Shown here: piece by piece, positions 14,441 to 20,368 of the stretch | Position numbering within the stretch: the first letter of the stretch is position 1 | Layout of the letters: every line of letters begins with the position of its first letter | From: CAZPHU01 sp964419255 | Lineage (GTDB): Bacteria > Fibrobacterota > Chitinivibrionia > Chitinivibrionales > CAYFVL01 | Assembly (NCBI GenBank): GCA_964419255.1 | Contig: CAYQOU010000072.1 | Location: forward strand, 1 to 20,368 | Length of the DNA stretch: 20,368 bases | Direction: 5' to 3' | Notes under the pieces: model-generated | What the model saw: only the letters and a program-made list of their open reading frames with translations | What the model was told of the DNA's origin: nothing | Database searches by the model: none | Position numbers and translations under genes: made by a program

Positions 14441-16402
14441 ATGAGAATATTTTACACAGTTTTGATCTGTATTGTGGTTGCGTTGATAGCGATAACGGTG
14501 CATATCAGACATGAAGCAACCAAATTCTTTGGCATTGCCGAGGCCAGGGAGAGGGTTATTAATTCCGAGTTTGGGGTAGAAATCAAGACCTTGTATATCA
14601 CGCCGGGGCAGGCGGTGACTGCCGGCGATACGCTCATGGAGCTGCGCAGCCCCGAAATCGACCTGAAAATCAACGAGTATACCCACCTTGTCGATGTGAT
14701 GAAAAGCAGGACCAAATCCCAGGCTAATTTATCCAAATCCGAAATCCGGAAGGTGCGAAATGAATACGCCAGTCGCATAAATGAGATACGTACGGAGATG
14801 GAGCAGCTTCAGGCTCAGTACTCAATCAATCAAAAAATGACCGAACAATTGAAAAGCATACGGAAAAATAGTGGCAATCAGGATAACGGATACAACAATC
14901 CGACACTTATCAAGATTCAGAACCTGAAAGCAGAACTTGCCCGATTGAGGGAATCCAGCGCACTTCTTCAGTCAAATTCGAACAGTCATATCTCTTTTGG
15001 GGTCAATCCCCTTCAGGAGCAACTCGAACAATATTTTGATCTTCTCCGATTATATCAGCAACAAAAGAAAAAGCTTGTTATCGTTGCTCCCATTGACGGT
15101 GTTGTCGGGGAAGTTAACTACAAAAACGGAGCATTGGTCTCAGCGTTCGATTCCATTGCGACAATCCATTCCCGCTCACCCTCGTTTGTCCAGGGCTATA
15201 TTCATGAAAACAGCTACAGCTCTGTCAAGATTGGACGAAAGGTATCGGTCAGCTCGGTTGTTGACAAAGATAATATGGTGACCGGTGAGGTGATCGGGGT
15301 GGGAACACGAATCGTGGAATATCCGATTCGCCTGAGGAAAATTTCGGATCTTCAGATGTACGGGCGAGAGGTGACAATAAGAATCCCCCGCCACAACCGT
15401 TTTCTTCTTGGTGAGAAAGTGCTCATTTCAATAAACAAGTCACCAGAAAAGGCAGTAAAGGAGGCGTTGGGCTTATCACCCGATGTTCAGGCTCAGAAAG
15501 CTACAGACCGGTCGCAGCCCGGGATACAGAAATTAAGTATTAGCCCCAAAGGTGCAAAGGAAACGCATATAGAAGCCTCGGGAGTGCTTTATATTGAGGA
15601 TGAGGGGATGTGTTGTATAATCAGTGATGAACATTCGATGCTGTATCTTATGGATACCAGCGGAACCTTTATCGGTGAAGCGCAAGTAGAGGGACTGAAA
15701 AACATCGACGATATGGAAAGTATTGCTTCCGATGAGAATGGAACCATCTATATCATGTGTTCGCAAAATCCCAAGAAAAATGGCACACTGCCGGAAAACC
15801 GGCGGCTTCTTATCCGGCTGCGCAGAAAAGGAAAAGCATTTCGTCTGGATGGAAAGATTAAATTCATCGATGCATTGGCGCAGGCGGTCGCCTCTGCTGA
15901 TTCCATGCCGTCATGGGGCACATTGACAACTATAGATGGTGCATCAAGAGTGCCGGATATTGAGGGGCTTGCCTGCAGGCAAGACAATCTGTATATCGGT
16001 TTTAAAGATCCGCTGCTGGATGGAAAAGCCGCAATTTTGCGAATCCGTGGACTTAACTCCATGTTCCAGAATAACTCGATCGATATCGCAGATGTGAAGC
16101 TATGGAAAGCTGTCTCGTTGCAGGACCGCGTGTCGGGGATTACTTATCGCTTATCCGGATTGAATCTCGAAGATGACATGTTGTATATCACATCCACCGG
16201 AGAACACAAAAAGAAGGGAAAAAAAATCACCGTCGGTAGAGTATGGCAGGTCGGCATCGAAGGTGAACAGCCAAAAAAGATCAATGATTACATTGGACTC
16301 AAACCCGAAGGTGTCACCAGTATCGGGAATAAAAAACTGCTTGTCACCTTCGACAATGGCTCGTCTCAAGCATCACAGTTTACCGTTTTAAAGGCCATGT
16401 AA
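14441..16402 (+). CDS. HlyD/RND-type periplasmic adaptor fused to a DUF3616-like beta-propeller
   Basis: 653 aa from the ATG at 14441; a TTG at 14423 is possible but less likely. The upstream signal is weak (GGAA), suggesting coupling to DUF4956, 53 nt before. One N-terminal membrane anchor (4-21). A split lipoyl-like domain (46-72: LYITPGQAVTAGDTLMELRS; 211-246: VIVAPIDGVVGEVNYKNGAL) encloses a helical hairpin, ~75-210. A beta-barrel follows to ~335. After a linker (335-375), residues ~378-650 read like a DUF3616/phytase-like propeller: MESIASDENGTIYIM (425-439), PDIEGLACRQDNLYIGFKDP (505-524), then LLDGKAAILRI (525-535), and GLKPEGVT (619-626). Ordinary adaptors end near residue 350-400, so this is a fusion. 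It probably joins inner-membrane DUF4956 to the TolC-like protein; the propeller may sense or process the cargo. Confidence 0.85.
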   Translation: MRIFYTVLICIVVALIAITVHIRHEATKFFGIAEARERVINSEFGVEIKTLYITPGQAVTAGDTLMELRSPEIDLKINEYTHLVDVMKSRTKSQANLSKSEIRKVRNEYASRINEIRTEMEQLQAQYSINQKMTEQLKSIRKNSGNQDNGYNNPTLIKIQNLKAELARLRESSALLQSNSNSHISFGVNPLQEQLEQYFDLLRLYQQQKKKLVIVAPIDGVVGEVNYKNGALVSAFDSIATIHSRSPSFVQGYIHENSYSSVKIGRKVSVSSVVDKDNMVTGEVIGVGTRIVEYPIRLRKISDLQMYGREVTIRIPRHNRFLLGEKVLISINKSPEKAVKEALGLSPDVQAQKATDRSQPGIQKLSISPKGAKETHIEASGVLYIEDEGMCCIISDEHSMLYLMDTSGTFIGEAQVEGLKNIDDMESIASDENGTIYIMCSQNPKKNGTLPENRRLLIRLRRKGKAFRLDGKIKFIDALAQAVASADSMPSWGTLTTIDGASRVPDIEGLACRQDNLYIGFKDPLLDGKAAILRIRGLNSMFQNNSIDIADVKLWKAVSLQDRVSGITYRLSGLNLEDDMLYITSTGEHKKKGKKITVGRVWQVGIEGEQPKKINDYIGLKPEGVTSIGNKKLLVTFDNGSSQASQFTVLKAM

Positions 16403-16404
16403 GA

Positions 16405-17694
16405 ATGAATACAACAGCATCAAACATATTGATATGGACTATGGTTCTGTGCGGTGTGCTATCTGCGGGACAGGTAACATTCAGGCAACTGCTTGTAACC
16501 GCGCAAACCGATCCGGTGGTTCTTTCTCAGGATAATACCACAGCGGCGGTGAGAAAGTCGTTTCCCGGTATCCCCGGCATCGATGATATCGAATTTGAGG
16601 TGAGCAACACCGGATTTGATCCCAATGAATCCCAATACAAGGTGCAGGTGCAGCCGCGCGGAATATTGGAGACACAAGCGGCGCGGAGGTATAATGATGC
16701 GATCATATCCAATGCAAAGGCCAAGAGGCTGCAGTTATTAAACACGGCGTTATATAACAGGTATCTTCTCTATGTCGACCTTCTAGAATACAAAAAACTA
16801 CATGCCTTATACGATGATCTGCTTACCGTGTATGATGACAGAATAAATGTCATGGAAAACTCTACCTATTCCGAAGATTTCAAGATGGAGAGGCTGATAG
16901 AGGAGGAAAAGGATCGAACCAGGGAAAAGATGAAAAGTCTTGAAGTCGAGAAGTTTATCTCCGTACTCAATCAACGGGCAGCGATTTTCCTCAGCGACAC
17001 CTCCTTTTCCGGTTTTGACACATCCGGCCTGGTGAGTGTTGAAACGATTATGAACCGGATTGAAACCGAAGATTACTCCCTCGATACCAACAACGCCTAT
17101 TTCAATGTATATCATTCCGAGCTGGATGTGGCGCACGCAAGGCACCGACTCGAAGTCGCGGAAAACCGTCGGTATATAGATGCGGTGTCCTTTACGTATG
17201 ATAACGGCGACATGCTCGATGAGTATGATCGGAAGTTCGAGCATAAAAGCTACGATCACAAAAAGGCTTTTGAATTAGAAATCGCCGTCAGGATTCCGAG
17301 ACTTACCCGTGCAAATCACGATTTGAACAGGCGCAGGTCAGATCTTCTGGGAGAATCGGAGAATCTGGAGCAGATCCATGAGAAATTAAGCGAAAAGGTG
17401 CGTAAGGATCTGGCTGATTTGCAACAGCTTATCGCTCAGCACCAGTATCTGAGTGCCCGTGAGACGGAAGTGGATGCTGAGGCCTCACTGAAAAAATTTC
17501 TTCAAATCGATGGTGTGGATCCGTTGATTTTACTTGAAATTAAAGAAAATATAATAAAGAATAAAATTGAAATGATTTCCATACGGTGTGGTATATTGAG
17601 AAACTATATGTATGTGGTTGATAATGCCGGAATGCTTTCAAGAGAGCCGATTCGAAATTATCTTTCCGAAGATATGGAAGAGATCAAGAAATGA
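16405..17694 (+). CDS. TolC-like outer-membrane channel protein
   Basis: 429 aa, starting 2 nt after the previous stop, so translation is probably coupled. Signal peptide 1-21 (LCGVLSAG). The protein shows the TolC two-fold layout: a strand pair near 63-85 (IEFEVSNTGF; QYKVQVQPRG) followed by long helices to ~195, then a second strand region near 258-300 (AVSFTYDNG; AFELEIAVRIPR) and long helices to ~410. VRIPRLTRANHDLNRRRSDL matches the strand-to-helix entry of outer-membrane efflux proteins. Similarity to TolC is structural in pattern and no diagnostic motif is strong, so a divergent family is likely. Its place directly after an HlyD-type adaptor and its 4-nt overlap with VTC support an export role with both. 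Confidence 0.72.
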   Translation: MNTTASNILIWTMVLCGVLSAGQVTFRQLLVTAQTDPVVLSQDNTTAAVRKSFPGIPGIDDIEFEVSNTGFDPNESQYKVQVQPRGILETQAARRYNDAIISNAKAKRLQLLNTALYNRYLLYVDLLEYKKLHALYDDLLTVYDDRINVMENSTYSEDFKMERLIEEEKDRTREKMKSLEVEKFISVLNQRAAIFLSDTSFSGFDTSGLVSVETIMNRIETEDYSLDTNNAYFNVYHSELDVAHARHRLEVAENRRYIDAVSFTYDNGDMLDEYDRKFEHKSYDHKKAFELEIAVRIPRLTRANHDLNRRRSDLLGESENLEQIHEKLSEKVRKDLADLQQLIAQHQYLSARETEVDAEASLKKFLQIDGVDPLILLEIKENIIKNKIEMISIRCGILRNYMYVVDNAGMLSREPIRNYLSEDMEEIKK

Positions 17695-18557
17695 ATGTGG
17701 CGACTGCAGTTAAATCAGCTGATACGGTAAAAGAAAAGGTTTTGAGCGTCGAGACTCCTGCGTTGCTTGACCGTTTTGAAGCAAAGTATACCATTCCCTA
17801 TTCGATGATTGATCCTGTCGTAAGGTTTATAAAACCATACTGTTCCTATGACAAGCACTCCGTTCTTTCACCGGATGGATTCTATAAAGTAAACAGCTTG
17901 TATTTCGATACGCCGGATTATCTTTTTTTACGGAAGCGGATGCTGAAAACAGAACGGCGATTCAACATGCGGGTCCGTTCCTATGGCGATGATCCGCACC
18001 TGCCGTATTTCTTTGAAATCAAGCAGCGCATCGGTGATAACGTGCGCAAAACACGCGGGCGAGTGGATGATCCGGACTATGAACAATATTTTAAGACCGC
18101 CTCAAAAGCTATCCCGCCAACCGGAGATGCAAAAAACACGGAATACACCGATCTTTTTTTCAGAACGTATCACCGCTATAACGCAGGCCCGGTAGTGTTG
18201 GTGCAATATCGGCGAATGGCCTTTTTTTCCAATTACGAAGAATATGCACGGGTAACACTCGATATCGATTTGCGCTATATGGAGCCGGAGGGCTTTGCAC
18301 CGGTTCCCAATGAGGGACGCATGTGTCACTGCGATGTCCAAAAAACATATGATCGCTATAGCAGTGTGATTCTGGAGCTGAAGTGCTATACATCCTTTGT
18401 TCCGCTGTGGATGGTCGATCTGGTGAGAACCTTTAATCTGCAGCGGACGGGGTTTTCCAAATTCTCCACATGTCTGCTGCCTATCTTCTCCCGTTACTCT
18501 CTGGACGGCTTAGGAAGGTCTCCGGCTGTTGACCTTGAACTCTTATACTCGGAGTGA
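17691..18557 (+). CDS. VTC-domain polyphosphate polymerase-like protein
   Basis: 288 aa; its ATG overlaps the previous stop by 4 nt (ATGA). No signal peptide or membrane segment, so it is cytoplasmic. The whole length is a VTC tunnel-fold domain: RFEAKY (28-33, RxExK-type), VNSLYFDTPDY (67-77), FNMRVRSYG (91-99), FFEIKQRIG (107-115), KTRGRV (120-125), QYRRMAF (172-178), ARVTLDIDLRY (186-196), VILELKC (226-232). These charged residues line the tunnel in yeast Vtc4, which makes polyphosphate from ATP, and all appear intact. Yeast VTC couples synthesis to passage through membrane subunits; here no membrane segment is fused, but DUF4956 is in the same operon. The product could be polyphosphate or another phosphorylated polymer; the sequence does not say which. 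Confidence 0.9.
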   Translation: MNVATAVKSADTVKEKVLSVETPALLDRFEAKYTIPYSMIDPVVRFIKPYCSYDKHSVLSPDGFYKVNSLYFDTPDYLFLRKRMLKTERRFNMRVRSYGDDPHLPYFFEIKQRIGDNVRKTRGRVDDPDYEQYFKTASKAIPPTGDAKNTEYTDLFFRTYHRYNAGPVVLVQYRRMAFFSNYEEYARVTLDIDLRYMEPEGFAPVPNEGRMCHCDVQKTYDRYSSVILELKCYTSFVPLWMVDLVRTFNLQRTGFSKFSTCLLPIFSRYSLDGLGRSPAVDLELLYSE

Positions 18558-20098
18558 TGATTATCAGTAAGTACATTTTCAATATAGTCTATGCGGTAGT
18601 TATTTCGTCAATCGTAAGTTTCGAGTGTGCGGTGATTAACCCGCCGGAGCCCAAACCCGCCCGCGAGGAGCTGGCCGGCATTATCATCAGTGAAATTCAC
18701 TATCATCCGTCTTCTTCGGACTCGATGCTGGTGAATGAGTTGGAGTTTATCGAGCTTTACAACTGTGGAGATGATGACGTGTCACTCGAAGCGGTACGCA
18801 TAAGCGACGGTGTGGATTATACCTTTTCCAATGTGGATATAATCAAGTCAAACAGCTACCTGGTACTTGCCTCTAACCAAAGCGAATTCGAGAAACGCTA
18901 CGGTTTCAAACCATTCGGCCAATATTCCGGACGTCTGAAAAATTCCGGTGAAAGAATCGCCCTGTTCGACAGCGATGCATTAAGCGAGTTTCTGGTTGTC
19001 GAGTATGGAGATGAGAGTCCGTGGCCGCTGGCTGCCGATGGCCACGGAAAGTCGCTGGTGATAAGATCTGAGCAAATACGGCAGACATATGATGCATCAT
19101 GTTGGCGGGAATCATTTGCCATGCATGGATCACCCGGGAGAAAAGATCCCTCTCCTGTGGTTGTCAACGAGATCATGCCCCACACCGATCTGCCGGACGA
19201 GGATGCTATTGAGCTGTACAATCCAAACGATGTGGCTGTGGATATCAGCGGCTGGTATTTAACAGATGATAAAAATGTTCCGGCCAAGTTTCAGATCCCC
19301 GAGGGGACCCTGATTGATGCCTGCGGATACGTGGTATTCTATTCTCATGACTTTAACAATGATGCTTTGCCAGCGCCTTTTAATTTGAGCCAGTTTGGGG
19401 AAGATGTGTATTTATATTCGAACGTCACCGGTGTCTTTGATGGTGGGTATTGCCATGGTTTTTCTTATGCGGCGATGGAAAACGGCATAACGTATGGACG
19501 TCACATAAACAGCGCCGGCGAAGAGACATTCGCTATACTGAGAGAACCGACCCTGGGTGCACGGAATGCTGCCCCTGTTGAGGCTCAAATAGTGATTACC
19601 GAAATGATGTATCATCCTGTAAATGAAATTGACGAATATATAGAAATTAAGAACATCGGATCGGAAACTGTTTTCCTGTATGACACAGAGTATCCCGATC
19701 ACACGTGGAAAATTGAAGGTTTTGGCTTTACTTTCCCCTCCGATGTCAGCCTTGCAAGCGGTGAGATACTCATTGCCGCTTCCGAAAGTGTGTCCGAGCC
19801 TGAGTTCAGATCAAGAAACAATATACCCGATAATGTCGAGGTGTATTGCCTTGCTGAGGGCGGACTGCGAAACAGTAGTGACACAATATCGATAATGGCT
19901 CCTGTGGAGTACGACAGCGGCGATGCCGCGGTGTACTACAAGCCAGTGGAAAGCATTTCGTATAAGGATGAGGGGCTCTGGCCAGAAGCTGCAGACGGTG
20001 AAGGCGCGGCGTTAACACGTAAGGATCTTCGATGTTATGCCAACGATCCTGATAACTGGGCCGCTCGTCCCCCAACACCGGGTATAGACGAGCGGTAA
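18557..20098 (+). CDS. Three-domain lamin-tail surface protein, probable lipoprotein
   Basis: 513 aa from the ATG at 18557, which shares one base with the VTC stop (TGATG); a GTG one codon earlier is also possible. The N-terminal hydrophobic segment ends in SFEC, a poor lipobox (Glu before the Cys). Three lamin-tail domains (numbering with the GTG start): ~43-170 (IIISEIHYHP, NELEFIELYN, SYLVLASNQ, SPWPLAADGHGKSLVI), ~201-340 (VVVNEIMPH, DAIELYNPNDVAVDISGWYL, FGEDVYLYS) and ~346-510 (IVITEMMYHPVNEIDEYIEIKNIG, GLWPEAADGEGAALTRKD). The first closely resembles the lipoprotein at 12888-13496. Being last in the operon and translationally linked to the polymerase, it probably binds, anchors or organises the exported product at the surface (inference). 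No enzymatic motif is visible. Confidence 0.88.
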   Translation: MIISKYIFNIVYAVVISSIVSFECAVINPPEPKPAREELAGIIISEIHYHPSSSDSMLVNELEFIELYNCGDDDVSLEAVRISDGVDYTFSNVDIIKSNSYLVLASNQSEFEKRYGFKPFGQYSGRLKNSGERIALFDSDALSEFLVVEYGDESPWPLAADGHGKSLVIRSEQIRQTYDASCWRESFAMHGSPGRKDPSPVVVNEIMPHTDLPDEDAIELYNPNDVAVDISGWYLTDDKNVPAKFQIPEGTLIDACGYVVFYSHDFNNDALPAPFNLSQFGEDVYLYSNVTGVFDGGYCHGFSYAAMENGITYGRHINSAGEETFAILREPTLGARNAAPVEAQIVITEMMYHPVNEIDEYIEIKNIGSETVFLYDTEYPDHTWKIEGFGFTFPSDVSLASGEILIAASESVSEPEFRSRNNIPDNVEVYCLAEGGLRNSSDTISIMAPVEYDSGDAAVYYKPVESISYKDEGLWPEAADGEGAALTRKDLRCYANDPDNWAARPPTPGIDER

Positions 20099-20368
20099 AT
20101 GATTCTGCTAATCGGTACATACATCCAACCCGCATCGTATGCGGCTATCGAGTGGAATTCCAAGAGAGCCCGGGATGAGAACATGGGCGATGTCCACGCC
20201 GGCATCTTAGCTGCATGTCCCCGCGACGTCAGTCTTTCTTTTTGATCATCTCGTAGTCATCACGGCGACTATTTTAGATTCTACGCATTTATCGAACACG
20301 ACACGAGAGAAGGAATATGAGCATGGATTTCGGTGTTGACAGAAGCCAAACTCTTTGATGTTCCAAAA
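20099..20368. other. Right-edge intergenic sequence with a small hairpin
   Basis: CCGCAT and ATGCGG form a perfect 6-bp stem with a 3-nt loop at 20130-20144, but no T-run follows, so it is a weak terminator candidate at best. No gene is supported on either strand; the short frame from 20317 closes after 13 codons. Confidence 0.5.

Noticed and set aside
20229..20276. Minus-strand peptide ending RRDDYEMIKKKD, looking like the C-terminus of a gene
   Set aside because: The frame is closed by a stop after 14 codons, and no longer frame joins it in the window. It could be a decayed gene end, but this cannot be supported.
20317..20358. Start of a new gene after AAGGAA near the right edge
   Set aside because: The frame closes after 13 codons, before the window ends.

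Overview
ORGANISM. The window looks like a draft (scaffolded) genome of a Gram-negative, moderate-GC bacterium of the Fibrobacterota or a close relative. Clues are a TIGR02147/DUF4423-type regulator (a paralogous family first defined in Fibrobacter) overlapping a DUF2341/LamG lipoprotein, several long secreted multidomain proteins, and type IX-secretion-like C-terminal sorting modules. Almost every gene encodes an exported, lipidated or envelope protein; there is no housekeeping gene, tRNA or rRNA. A run of exactly 100 N (2167-2266) marks an assembly gap. Taxonomy is inferred from domain content only.

LAYOUT. (1) 1-827: no convincing gene; the left edge holds degenerate repeats with a ~42-nt period. 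(2) 894-4355, minus strand: a two-gene operon, a small secreted protein followed by a ~1000-aa surface protein (LVIVD-type propeller, cadherin/Ig-like repeats, CBM3-like and PKD-like domains), closed by a strong intrinsic terminator. (3) 4356-5108: divergent intergenic region with a good sigma70 promoter and a GTTCAC-N4-GTGAAC dyad. (4) 5109-7590: regulator and DUF2341/LamG lipoprotein, overlapping. (5) 7591-8138: long intergenic region with a second copy of the same dyad. (6) 8139-11269: arylsulfotransferase-family secreted protein and an FGE-sulfatase-fold secreted protein. (7) 11291-20098: an eight-gene-scale envelope module written as seven consecutive genes: CotH-type kinase, lamin-tail lipoprotein, DUF4956 membrane protein, HlyD-type adaptor fused to a DUF3616-like propeller, TolC-like outer-membrane protein, VTC-domain polyphosphate polymerase, and a three-domain lamin-tail protein. 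The last five genes (DUF4956 onward) are very tightly packed, with 4-nt and 1-nt overlaps at the end.

HOW THE GENES MAY WORK TOGETHER. VTC-domain, DUF4956 and CotH genes are known to co-occur in bacteria, but their joint role is not established to my knowledge. Here they are interleaved with a periplasmic adaptor and an outer-membrane channel and no ordinary ABC, RND or MFS pump. My main hypothesis is a synthesis-and-export machine: VTC makes a polyanion (polyphosphate or a related phosphorylated polymer) at the inner membrane, DUF4956 provides the membrane passage, HlyD and TolC carry it through periplasm and outer membrane, and CotH plus lamin-tail proteins act at the surface. This is inference from domain content and gene order.
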